Positions 20,130 to 28,151 of a stretch of 64,000 nt of DNA are shown here, piece after piece. Within the stretch, counting starts at the first letter, position 1. Each line of letters begins with the position of its first letter. The stretch comes from Pseudomonas sp. KNUC1026. GTDB taxonomy: Bacteria; Pseudomonadota; Gammaproteobacteria; Pseudomonadales; Pseudomonadaceae. Where the stretch lies: the NCBI RefSeq assembly GCF_021650705.1, contig NZ_CP087138.1:1240001-1304000 (forward strand), read 5' to 3'. The notes beneath the pieces are model-generated. The model searched no databases. It was not told the DNA's origin and was given only the letters and a program-made list of their open reading frames with translations. A program made the translations under genes and the position numbers.

Positions 20130-20441
20130 TTGAACATCGACCAACTCAAATACAGCGTCAATCGCATGCCGCCGGAGGCAGTGCTGGAGGCCGCGCTCAC
20201 GTTGCGCCTCGAGGGGCTGGTGCTGGATCGCGACACGCCATTCGGCAAGGTTCACTTCAATGCGTGCTTCGCCGAAATCGAAGCGCTCTTCCAGCGTGCC
20301 GGCTATCACCGTGGCCTCGATGTTGTGGGCTATGACGGCGCTGCCTATGCACTCTACGACCCATCTCGCTGGGAGCCGGTGCAGGTGCTTCGCAAGTTGC
20401 GCGCCCTTTGCGAGCCAGAATCGATGCCCTTGGTGCTCTGA
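20130..20441 (+). CDS. Hypothetical protein, predicted SOS-regulated
   Basis: A 103-residue protein I do not recognise. I chose the TTG at 20130 because AGGGG lies nine bases upstream and the start then falls after the LexA box; ATG codons at 20085 and 20100 in the same frame would place the box inside the gene. It begins MNIDQLKYSVNRMPPEAV and has a central LRLEGLVLDRDTPFGKVHF and an aromatic segment VVGYDGAAYALYDP. No TM helix or signal peptide. A LexA box upstream implies induction by DNA damage. It ends 44 bases before the pseudouridine synthase. Confidence 0.7.
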   Translation: MNIDQLKYSVNRMPPEAVLEAALTLRLEGLVLDRDTPFGKVHFNACFAEIEALFQRAGYHRGLDVVGYDGAAYALYDPSRWEPVQVLRKLRALCEPESMPLVL

Positions 20442-20485
20442 TCGCGGATAATGCACGCTCCACCGCCTTTGCGACGAGCCCCTGC

Positions 20486-21385
20486 ATGCCAGCTTCTTCT
20501 TCTTTCAACCCGGCCTTTTGCCAGGCCAGCACACTGGTACTGCCCCCTGGCCCCTGGGGTACTGTTTTCGAGTGCCTGTGTGCGCATTTTGCGAAGGTGC
20601 CGGCCCAGCAATGGGAGGACCGCTTCGCGCGTCGGCGTGTGCTCGATGTCGAGGGGCGGCCGCTGGAACGTGAAGCCCCCTATCGGCAGGGCTTGCGCGT
20701 GCACTATTTTCGCGAAGTGCCGGAAGAGCCGGTGATCGATGTCCAGGAGCAGGTGCTGTTTCAGGATGAGCATCTGGTGGTGGTCGATAAGCCGCATTTT
20801 CTGCCTGTTACCCCGGCTGGGCGCTATGTGGAGCAAACGCTGTTGCGTCGGCTCATTCGCTCACTCGGCAATCCTGACCTGGTGCCGCTGCACCGCATCG
20901 ACCGGCACACGGCGGGCCTGGTGATGTTTTCCGCGCAACCAGCCACGCGAGGGACGTACCAGGCGTTGTTCGCCGAGCGGCGTATCCACAAGGTGTACCA
21001 GGCCATAGCCCCTGCGCTACCCGGGTTGAGCTTCCCGCATCGGCATGCCAGCCGAATGGTGAAGGGCGAACCTTTTTTCGAATGCGCGAGGTACCCGGCG
21101 AACCTAACAGCTGAAACCCATGTTCATGTGCTTGAACGCAGCGAGCATTGGTGGCGGTACGAGCTGTGGCCCGTGACCGGCAAGACCCACCAATTGCGCG
21201 TGCATATGGCCGCTCTGGGGGCAGCGCTGTGCAACGATCCGTTCTACCCCGAGGTCGTGCCTGACGGCGAGCAGGATGACTTCAGCAAACCGCTGAAGCT
21301 GCTGGCGCAGGCTGTAAGCTTCGACGACCCGCTGACTGGTGAGCCTCGGCGTTTTGACAGCCGGCTGCAGCTTGCCTGGCCCTGA
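20486..21385 (+). CDS. RluA-family pseudouridine synthase
   Basis: A 299-residue enzyme that isomerises uridine in rRNA or tRNA. The catalytic-aspartate motif is HRIDRHTAGLVMFS (typical HRLDxxTSG), preceded by the signature VVVDKPHFLPVTP, and the C-terminal TGKTHQLRVHMAALG is the RluA family motif. I chose the ATG at 20486 because it gives a standard N-terminus. A bidirectional terminator follows. The exact RNA target cannot be told from the sequence. Confidence 0.88.
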   Translation: MPASSSFNPAFCQASTLVLPPGPWGTVFECLCAHFAKVPAQQWEDRFARRRVLDVEGRPLEREAPYRQGLRVHYFREVPEEPVIDVQEQVLFQDEHLVVVDKPHFLPVTPAGRYVEQTLLRRLIRSLGNPDLVPLHRIDRHTAGLVMFSAQPATRGTYQALFAERRIHKVYQAIAPALPGLSFPHRHASRMVKGEPFFECARYPANLTAETHVHVLERSEHWWRYELWPVTGKTHQLRVHMAALGAALCNDPFYPEVVPDGEQDDFSKPLKLLAQAVSFDDPLTGEPRRFDSRLQLAWP

Positions 21386-21414
21386 CAGCGGGTGGCGGGT
21401 GCAGAACGGAAACG

Positions 21415-21441
21415 AAAAAACCCGCCGAATGGCGGGTTTTT
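21415..21441. terminator. Bidirectional terminator between pseudouridine synthase gene and tRNA-Pro
   Basis: AAAAAACCCGCC - GAAT - GGCGGGTTTTT forms a stem with A/T runs on both sides, so it can end transcription of the plus-strand pseudouridine synthase gene and of the minus-strand tRNA. Confidence 0.85.
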
Positions 21442-21448
21442 CAAGAGG

Positions 21449-21525
21449 TGGTCGGAGAGACAGGATTCGAACCTGCGGCCTTCTCGTCCCGAACGAGACG
21501 CGCTACCTGGCTGCGCTACACTCCG
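21449..21525 (-). tRNA. tRNA-Pro (anticodon CGG)
   Basis: A 77-base cloverleaf read on the minus strand, with encoded CCA end. The anticodon stem-loop TCTCGTTCGGGACGAGA has loop TTCGGGA, anticodon CGG. The T-arm contains GTTCGAATCC and the D-arm AGCGCAGCCAGGTAGCGC. The acceptor stem begins CGGAGTG and ends CTCTCCG; base 6 against base 67 would be a U-U mismatch, which may be real or a read error. Confidence 0.93.
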
Positions 21526-21606
21526 ATGGCCGAGAGCATACTGCCGCTCGTTGCCTTATGCAAGCCCTTGATAGCAGGAGGGTTAATCCGCTTTCACAGG
21601 CTCGGC

Positions 21607-21828
21607 TTACAGCTCTTTTACGGTACGAACCTGGTCTTTGTTGAGCCGGGTGACCTTGCCATCGAGCTGCTTGAATTCGTAGAAGCCGGTGTCATCGTCG
21701 TATTTGGGCGTATCCACGGTCTGGATCTCACGCCCATCGTTCAGGGTGATCACATTAGGCGTCGAGCAACCTGCCAGAGCAGCCAGGCCAACGGCGAGCA
21801 GGACAGCAGGAACGATGCGGGTGGTCAT
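21607..21828 (-). CDS. YgdI/YgdR-family small lipoprotein
   Basis: A 73-residue lipoprotein with signal peptide and lipobox LAALAGC (Cys near residue 21), followed by the YgdI/YgdR SH3-like domain (TLNDGREIQTVDTPKYD, then GFYEFKQLDGKVTRLNKD). I chose the ATG at 21828 since GGAG precedes it and the lipoprotein signal starts here. Function unknown; it is anchored in a membrane in the periplasm. Confidence 0.9.
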   Translation of the reverse strand: MTTRIVPAVLLAVGLAALAGCSTPNVITLNDGREIQTVDTPKYDDDTGFYEFKQLDGKVTRLNKDQVRTVKEL

Positions 21829-21914
21829 TGCAAAATTCTCCGGAGTGAAAACAAGGTTTATCGCACAGTGGGACGCCAGTGCAGGGTGCAAAGTTCCTGG
21901 CACTGGCGCAAGTG

Positions 21915-22505
21915 TCAGTTTCCCTGATACGAGTCAAGCAAAGCCAGGGTATTGAGGTTGGCCAGGCGTGGATCATGCGCGGGGCAGTCGTAGGCCTGTA
22001 CCTCACCGCTGAGTATGACTCGCTTGGGGCTGCGTTCGCCAGCAAGCCAGGCCTTCTCGAAGGCTTCGCCAAGTGCCTTGGGCAGTACGGCGAACAGCGG
22101 CTCCCATTGGCCACCCTGGCGGATCAGCGTGGGCAGTCCTGGCGCCTGGCGCGCCAGCGCAAGCCAAGGGGCCAGCAGGCTTGAGTCGATACCGGGCGCA
22201 TCACAGGGCAGCACCAGCACCAGTGGGTGGCGTGCCAGGGCAAGCCCTGCGCAAAGGCCGGCCATGGGGCCTGGGTAGTCGGGTTCACGGTCAGGGACGA
22301 GGTGGTCGCCCCACTGCCGATAGAGTTCGGTATTACGGTTGCAGGAAATGATCAGGTCGTCGGTCAGCCCGCGTACCTGCCGAAACAGGTGGGCGATCAA
22401 TGGCTTGCCGTGCCAGCTCAGCAGGCCCTTGTCCTGCCCGCCCACGCGCCTGCCCTGGCCCCCGGCCAGCAACAATACGGATAAAGAAAGCTCATCAGCA
22501 GGCAT
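21915..22505 (-). CDS. mobA: Molybdenum cofactor guanylyltransferase
   Basis: A 196-residue nucleotidyltransferase that joins GMP to molybdopterin to form the bis-MGD cofactor. The N-terminal GTP-binding motif LLLAGGQGRRVGGQDKGLL and the metal-binding segment VLPCDAPGID are clear. It is divergent from moaB with a 74-base gap, which forms a molybdenum cofactor cluster with moaB and moeA. Confidence 0.95.
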   Translation of the reverse strand: MPADELSLSVLLLAGGQGRRVGGQDKGLLSWHGKPLIAHLFRQVRGLTDDLIISCNRNTELYRQWGDHLVPDREPDYPGPMAGLCAGLALARHPLVLVLPCDAPGIDSSLLAPWLALARQAPGLPTLIRQGGQWEPLFAVLPKALGEAFEKAWLAGERSPKRVILSGEVQAYDCPAHDPRLANLNTLALLDSYQGN

Positions 22506-22579
22506 GGCAGGCTCGCTGCGCGGTCATCAGGTGGCTGTGATATAACACCGGCCATTGCCGCAAACAATCGGAACCTGCC

Positions 22580-23119
22580 ATGAAAGCCAAGGCCGACACG
22601 CCTTTCGTGCCGCTCAACATTGCGGTGCTCACCGTCAGTGACACCCGCACCTTCGATAACGACACCTCTGGCCAACTGTTCGTCGACCGCCTCACCTCGG
22701 CCGGCCATCGGCTGGCCGAGCGCGTCTTGTTGAAGGACGATCTTTATCGCATTCGCGCCCAGGTTGCTCACTGGATCGCCGAGGAGGTGGTGCAAGTGGT
22801 ACTGGTCACCGGGGGAACGGGCTTCACCGGCCGCGACAGCACGCCGGAGGCGGTGGCCTGCTTGCTGGATAAACGCATCGATGGATTTGGCGAGTTGTTC
22901 CGGCAGATCTCGGTTGCCGACATCGGCACCTCCACCGTTCAGTCCCGCGCATTGGCGGGCCTTGCCAATGGCACCCTGGTCTGCTGCCTGCCAGGGTCGA
23001 CCAACGCCTGCCGCACCGCTTGGGACGGCATTCTGGCTGAGCAGTTGGATGCGCGTTTTCGCCCCTGCAATTTCGTGCCACACCTCAAGCAAGCCGCACC
23101 GTGTGAAAGCCGTGGCTGA
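22580..23119 (+). CDS. moaB: Molybdenum cofactor biosynthesis protein B
   Basis: A 179-residue MoaB/MogA-fold protein that acts with MoeA in adenylylation of molybdopterin before molybdenum insertion. Motifs TVSDTRTFDNDTSG and VTGGTGFTGRDSTPEA are diagnostic. Its end overlaps the likely GTG start of moeA by 17 bases, which suggests coupled translation. Confidence 0.94.
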   Translation: MKAKADTPFVPLNIAVLTVSDTRTFDNDTSGQLFVDRLTSAGHRLAERVLLKDDLYRIRAQVAHWIAEEVVQVVLVTGGTGFTGRDSTPEAVACLLDKRIDGFGELFRQISVADIGTSTVQSRALAGLANGTLVCCLPGSTNACRTAWDGILAEQLDARFRPCNFVPHLKQAAPCESRG

Positions 23120-24320
23120 GCGCTCCGCTTTGTTGTCGCTGGAGCAAGCCTTGGCGCTGTTGCTGGAAGCCGCCGATGCGTCACCGATTCTTGAGGTGGA
23201 ACACCTCTCGCTTGCCGAGGCCGACCGCCGTGTGCTTGCCGAGGACCTGACCTCGCCGCTCGACGTTCCACCCTGGCCCAACAGTGCGATGGATGGTTAC
23301 GCGCTGCGGCTTGCCGATGTCGCCGGGCAGCCGCTGCCGGTGAGCCAGCGAGTGCTCGCCGGCATGGCGCCCGCACCTTTGCAGCCAGGCACCTGCGCAC
23401 GGATTTTCACCGGCGCGCCGGTGCCTGAAGGCGCCGATTGCGTGGAGATGCAGGAGAACACCGAAGTGCTGGGCGACGGTTGTGTCCGCTTGCTGCAGGC
23501 GCTCAGGCTCGGTCAGAACATTCGCCCGCAAGGCCAGGAAACCGTGCGGGGCGAAACCGTGCTTGCGGCCGGTGCGCGGCTGGGCCCCGCAGAACTGGGG
23601 CTGGCGGCCACTTTGGGCATGGATCGCATACCGGTACGGCGCAGGCCAGTGGTGGCAGTGCTGTCGACCGGCGATGAGCTGGTAGAGCCGGGCCAGGCGC
23701 TGGGGCCGGGGCAGATCTACAACAGCAACCGCCGCGTGCTCTGTAGCTGGCTGGAGCGCCTGGGCTGCCAGGTGCTGGACGCAGGCATCCTGCCTGACGA
23801 TTTCGCCATGACCCGTGAGCGCCTGGGCGCCTACCGCCACGCCGATCTGATCCTCAGCACCGGCGGTGTGTCGGTGGGGGAGGCGGACTTCCTGGGCCAG
23901 GCGCTTCGTGAAGACGGTGCACTGGCGCTATGGAAACTCGCCATCAAGCCAGGCAAGCCGCTGACCTTCGGCCACTACCAGGGCGTGCCGGTCATCGGGC
24001 TGCCTGGCAACCCGGCTTCGACCCTGGTCACCTTCGGCCTGCTGGCGCGGCCCTACCTCATGCGACGGCTGGGCTGCCAGGCCGTCGAACCGCTTCGCCT
24101 CGTGGTACCGGCGGGCTTCGACTGGCCCAAGGCGGGCGGGCGCCGTGAGTTCTTGCGCGCCCGGCTGGACAGTGGCCGCGCAGTGCTCTACCCGAACCAG
24201 AGCTCCGGTGTACTACGCAGCGCTGCCTGGGCTCAGGGGCTGGTGGAAGTCCCGGAAGGGCGCAGTTTCAGCGAAGGGGAGGGGGTCAACTTCATTCCCC
24301 TGAGCGAGCTGTTCAACTGA
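23103..24320 (+). CDS. moeA: Molybdopterin molybdenumtransferase
   Basis: A 405-residue enzyme that inserts molybdenum into adenylylated molybdopterin. Seen are the N-terminal DVPPWPNSAMDGYA, the sugar-kinase-like segment LSTGDELVEPG and SNRRVL, STGGVSVGEADF and the loop GLPGNPAST. I chose the GTG at 23103, inside the end of moaB; GTG at 23112 is an alternative. The stop overlaps by 8 bases the 3' end of the convergent guanylyltransferase gene. Confidence 0.93.
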   Translation: MKAVAERSALLSLEQALALLLEAADASPILEVEHLSLAEADRRVLAEDLTSPLDVPPWPNSAMDGYALRLADVAGQPLPVSQRVLAGMAPAPLQPGTCARIFTGAPVPEGADCVEMQENTEVLGDGCVRLLQALRLGQNIRPQGQETVRGETVLAAGARLGPAELGLAATLGMDRIPVRRRPVVAVLSTGDELVEPGQALGPGQIYNSNRRVLCSWLERLGCQVLDAGILPDDFAMTRERLGAYRHADLILSTGGVSVGEADFLGQALREDGALALWKLAIKPGKPLTFGHYQGVPVIGLPGNPASTLVTFGLLARPYLMRRLGCQAVEPLRLVVPAGFDWPKAGGRREFLRARLDSGRAVLYPNQSSGVLRSAAWAQGLVEVPEGRSFSEGEGVNFIPLSELFN

Positions 24321-25751
24321 CCCTGCCGTACACATCGGTGAAGCGCACGATGTCGTCTTCACCGAGGTATTCACCACTTTGCACCTCGATCATCACCAGG
24401 TCGATCACGCCGGGGTTCATCAGGCGGTGCATGCGGCCGGGTTTGATGAAGGTCGACTCATTGGTGTCGAGCAGGAACTCTTCATCACCGTTGGTCACCT
24501 TGGCCATGCCGCTGACGATGATCCAGTGCTCGCTGCGGTGGTGGTGCATTTGCAAGGAGAGTTGCGCCTCAGGCTTGACTACGATGCGCTTGATCTTGAA
24601 GCGCTTGCCCTCTTCGAGCACGGTGTAGGTGCCCAGGGCCGTGTAACCGTGCGGTGCAGTCGATAGGCCTCATGGCCTTTGTCCTTGAGTGCCTTGGCGA
24701 TTACCCGCACATCCTGGCTGCGGTGGGTGTCGGCAATCAACAGCGCGTCGGGCGTGTCGACGATCACCAGGTCCTGCACGCCTACGCACCCCACCACGCG
24801 CCGGGGCGAATCGATGTAGCAGTTGTGGGTGTCATGCAACACCGTCTCGCCGTTGCATTGGTTGCCTTGCGCATCGGCAGGTGCCAGCTCGCGGATTGCC
24901 TGCCATGAGCCGATGTCGCTCCAACCCAGCTGGCACGGCAGCACTGCAACCTTGCGAGAGTGCTCCATCACTGCGTAGTCGATCGACAGCGCCGGTGCCT
25001 GGCTGAAAGGCTCCGCGGCCAGCTCAACCTGAGTTTCCCCCTGGCCTTGCTTGCGCGGGCTCGCCGTCAGGCTGGCCTGGGCTGCTTCCAGTATCGCAGG
25101 CGCGTGCAGGGCCAGCTCCTGCAGGATTGCGTCTGCGCGCATGCAGAACATACCGGCATTCCACAGGTGGTTGCCGCCGGCCAGGAAGTCCTCGGCGGTG
25201 GCCTGGTCCGGCTTTTCCACGAAGCGCGCAACTTCGAACGCACCGTGTGTCAGCGCCGAACCCCGTTCGATGTAACCAAAGCCGGTTTCGGCGCGGGTAG
25301 GTACCAGCCCGAACGTCACCAGCGCGCCATCTGCTGCCACGGACTGCGCTGCCGCAACAGCCTCGGCGAATGCGGCGTGGTCCTGAATCAGATGGTCGGC
25401 AGGCAGCACCAGCATTTGAGCCTCAGGGCCATAGGTATCGGCCACGTACAGGGCGGCCACCGCGATGGCGGCTGCGGTATCGCGGCCTTCGGGCTCGAGC
25501 AGGAAATCCACCGCCAGTTTGCGATGGTTGTACTGGCGGTAGTCGTCCTGGGTGCGGAAATACTGCTCGCGCTGGGTGACCGTCACAATGCGCTCCACGC
25601 CAGGCAGGTTCGCTGCGCGCGTGAAGGTTTTCTGCAGCAGGCTTTCGCCATCGGGCAGGCGCATGAAGGGCTTGGGCATGCCCTCGCGCGAAACCGGCCA
25701 CAAACGGGTGCCGGCGCCGCCGGCAATGATGCAGGGAACGAGGGAGCTCAT
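24313..25751 (-). CDS. Mannose-1-phosphate guanylyltransferase / mannose-6-phosphate isomerase (frame disrupted)
   Basis: A bifunctional AlgA/PslB-type enzyme of about 480 residues that makes GDP-mannose for exopolysaccharide or LPS. The N-terminal nucleotidyltransferase carries IIAGGAGTRLWPVSREGMPK and VEKPD; the C-terminal cupin carries QMHHHRSEHWIIVSG. The two parts are joined at PWGTYTVLEEGKRFKIKRI only after adding one G in the GGG run near 24632-24634. No other polysaccharide genes are adjacent. Convergent with moeA. Confidence 0.9.
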
Positions 25752-26001
25752 CCTGAAAACCTCAGAAAGTGCGCGCGAGTGCGGGCTGGATTTGGGTGCG
25801 AAAAAGGCGGGCAGGCTACCGCCGCCTTCGAATGCGGCAGCGAGGGGAGAGTAGCGAGATAGTGCGCATGATAGTCAACGCATTGACTTTTGCAATGGCT
25901 TTTCATCGGAGTGACGAAAAATTGTCACTTCAGCTTCAGAGCCATTTGTGATGCGCCGTGGTCTATTGCCCATTCTCGATCACGTGGACGGAGTGTGGAG
26001 C

Positions 26002-26913
26002 ATGGAACACCGTAAAGCCTGGATGATCCTGCATGGCAAGCAGGCGCTCAACGACGAGGTACGGCAAGCTGTGATCGCGCGCCGCGAGGCGGGTTGGGAG
26101 ATTGCCGTACGCCTGACGTGGGAGGCCGGCGATGCCCAACGGTTGGTGCATGAGGGCCTGGAGGCTGGATACGGGATCGTTATCGCCGGGGGCGGTGATG
26201 GCACTTTGCGCGATGTCGCCCAGGCGTTGGCTGACGCGCCAGGGCGGGCCACCCTGGTTTTGTTACCGCTGGGCACCGCCAACGATTTTGCCCGCGCTGC
26301 GCAGGTGCCTCTGGAGCCGGCCGAGGCGCTGGCGTTGCTGGATGCCCCTGCGCGGCCAGTGGACCTGGGCGAGGCGGGCGGGGAGGTATTCCTGAACATG
26401 GCGACCGGCGGTTTCGGCAGCCAGGTCACCGCCAACACCTCCGAAGACCTCAAGAAAGTTTTGGGTGGCGCGGCGTATCTCTTCACCGGGCTGGGCCGCT
26501 TCAGCGAGCTCAAGGCTGCCTATGGCCGCCTGGAAGGCCCTGATTTTCACTGGGAAGGCGAGCTTCTGGCACTCGGCATCGGTAACGGCCGCCAGGCCGG
26601 CGGAGGCCACGCGCTGTGCCCTGAAGCCATGGCCGATGATGGCCTGTTGGACGTCAGTATCCTGCCGGCGCCGTCCGATATGATCGGCGCTCTCAAAGGG
26701 CTGCTCGCGGGAGGCCTCGCGCTGGACAACCTGTTTGTGCGTGCACGGCTGCCCTGGGTGCGTATTCACAGTGCCGAAGGCTTGGACATCAACCTGGACG
26801 GCGAGCCCTTGAAGAGCAACGACCTGCGTTTCGCAGCTCGCGCGGGCGCGCTGCGTGTGCACCTGCCTGCCGATTGCCCGCTGGTCGGCCAGCCAGGCCT
26901 GGCGATCTCCTGA
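26002..26913 (+). CDS. yegS: YegS-type lipid kinase (diacylglycerol kinase catalytic fold)
   Basis: A 303-residue cytoplasmic lipid kinase. The nucleotide-binding motif VIAGGGDGTLRDVAQAL and the segment LLPLGTANDFARA are characteristic of the DAGK_cat family; the C-terminal lobe ends with INLDGEPLKSNDLRF. I chose the ATG at 26002 (MEHRKAWMILHGK), preceded by GGAG at eight bases; an ATG at 25948 would add a non-conserved extension. A small inverted repeat AGTGAC-N8-GTCACT lies at 25910-25929 upstream. Confidence 0.9.
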   Translation: MEHRKAWMILHGKQALNDEVRQAVIARREAGWEIAVRLTWEAGDAQRLVHEGLEAGYGIVIAGGGDGTLRDVAQALADAPGRATLVLLPLGTANDFARAAQVPLEPAEALALLDAPARPVDLGEAGGEVFLNMATGGFGSQVTANTSEDLKKVLGGAAYLFTGLGRFSELKAAYGRLEGPDFHWEGELLALGIGNGRQAGGGHALCPEAMADDGLLDVSILPAPSDMIGALKGLLAGGLALDNLFVRARLPWVRIHSAEGLDINLDGEPLKSNDLRFAARAGALRVHLPADCPLVGQPGLAIS

Positions 26914-27040
26914 AGTCGAGCGGGCCATTACCCCCGTGGGCCCGCTGCCTTGCCGATCGATCAAGATGCCGATCGGCTGATGGCGCTGGCCTTTGCTCCA
27001 TGCGAGTGGTTTGATATTAATGTGATATCGCATTGCGGCT

Positions 27041-27067
27041 TCAAGTTTTCCGGCCGCTGGCCGATAG
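27041..27067 (+). promoter_or_regulatory. Sigma-28 (FliA) promoter of cheV
   Basis: TCAAGTTT, 11 bases, GCCGATAG matches the flagellar sigma-28 consensus TAAAGTTT-N11-GCCGATAA in all but two positions and with exact spacing. It lies 43 bases before the cheV ATG. Confidence 0.85.
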
Positions 27068-27109
27068 CCCGCATCAGACCACTGTCACTTCTCTCCCGGG
27101 GCTCAATCC

Positions 27110-28036
27110 ATGGCTGGCATTCTCGATAGCGTCGATCAGCGCACGCAACTGGTCGGTGAAAACCGCCTGGAAATCCTTATGTTCCGCCTGGCGGGGCGGC
27201 AGTTGTTCGCCATCAACGTGTTCAAGGTGCAGGAAGTGCTGCAGCTGCCCAAGCTTACGTTGATGCCGCAACGCCATTCGTTCGTCTGCGGCGTGGTCAA
27301 CCTTCGCGGCCAGACCCTCCCGGTGATCGACCTGTCCCAGGCCATCGGCATGAAACCCATCGCACCGGGCCCCAACAGCACCATCATCGTGACCGAGTAC
27401 AACCGCTCGGTGCAGGCGTTCCTGGTGGGTGGTGTCGACCGCATCATCAACATGAACTGGGACGCGATCATGCCCCCGCCCACCAGTGCCGGGCGCCAGC
27501 ATTACCTGACCGCTATCACCAAGGTCGATGACCAGTTGGTTGAGGTGATCGACGTGGAAAAGGTGCTGGCCGAGATCGTGCCGTACAACGCCAAGGTTCT
27601 CTCAGGATCGCCTTGAAGACCCGATCCTGGCGCGCGCTCGGGGCCGCGAAGTGCTGCTGGTGGATGACTCGACCGTGGCGCTGGCGCAATTGCGCGACAC
27701 GCTATCGCAGTTGGGGATCAAGCTGCACACTGCCAGCAACGGCCTGAAGGGCCTGCAGATGCTCAAGGCATGGGCAGATGCCGGGAAGTGGTGACAGACA
27801 AGTTGCTGATGATGTTCACCGACGCCGAAATGCCGGAAATGGACGGCTACCGGTTGACCACCGAGATTCGCCAGGACCCACGTTTGGCCGCCCTTTACGT
27901 AGTGCTGCATACCTCATTGTCGGGCAGCTTCAACGAATCGATGGTGAAGAAGGTTGGCTGTGACAACTTCCTGTCGAAGTTCCAGCCTGACCGGCTGGTC
28001 GAGGTTGTGCGCCAGCGGTTGGAGCAGATTGGTTGA
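27110..28036 (+). CDS. cheV: Chemotaxis coupling protein CheV (two frame disruptions)
   Basis: A protein of about 309 residues: an N-terminal CheW domain (residues 1-165, with FAINVFKVQEVLQLP and GVVNLRGQTLPVIDL) and a C-terminal receiver (VLLVDDSTVALAQL, then FTDAEMPEMDGYRL with the phosphoacceptor Asp). It couples chemoreceptors to CheA and is tuned by phosphorylation. The two domains lie in three frames; one base must be added near 27597 (restoring KVSQDRLEDP) and one G near 27781 (restoring AGEVVTDKL). A FliA-type promoter upstream fits its role in motility. Confidence 0.9.
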
Positions 28037-28038
28037 AG

Positions 28039-28067
28039 GCAGCTTGAAGCGGCTAGCTTCAAGCTGC
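28039..28067. repeat. Inverted repeat after cheV
   Basis: GCAGCTTGAAG - 7 bases - CTTCAAGCTGC is a perfect 11-bp hairpin starting two bases after the cheV stop. There is no T-run, so it is either a transcript-stabilising hairpin or one of the short intergenic repeats common in P. putida. Confidence 0.65.
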
Positions 28068-28125
28068 AAGCGCCGGTGAGTCATTGTGTGTCGAGCGGCT
28101 CGTGACGCTGGGTTCGAGCTACAGG

Positions 28126-28149
28126 AAAAGGCCCTTTTGGGCCTTTTTC
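28126..28149. terminator. Bidirectional terminator between cheV and slt
   Basis: AAAAGGCCC - TTTT - GGGCCTTTTTC: nine-base arms flanked by A and T runs. It can end both cheV (plus) and slt (minus, stop at 28152). Confidence 0.85.
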
Positions 28150-28151
28150 AC

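Noticed and set aside
26952-26977. Inverted repeat GCCGATCG / CGATCGGC after the lipid kinase gene
   Set aside because: An 8-bp stem without a T-run and containing common GATC-rich words; could be chance, so I did not list it as a terminator.
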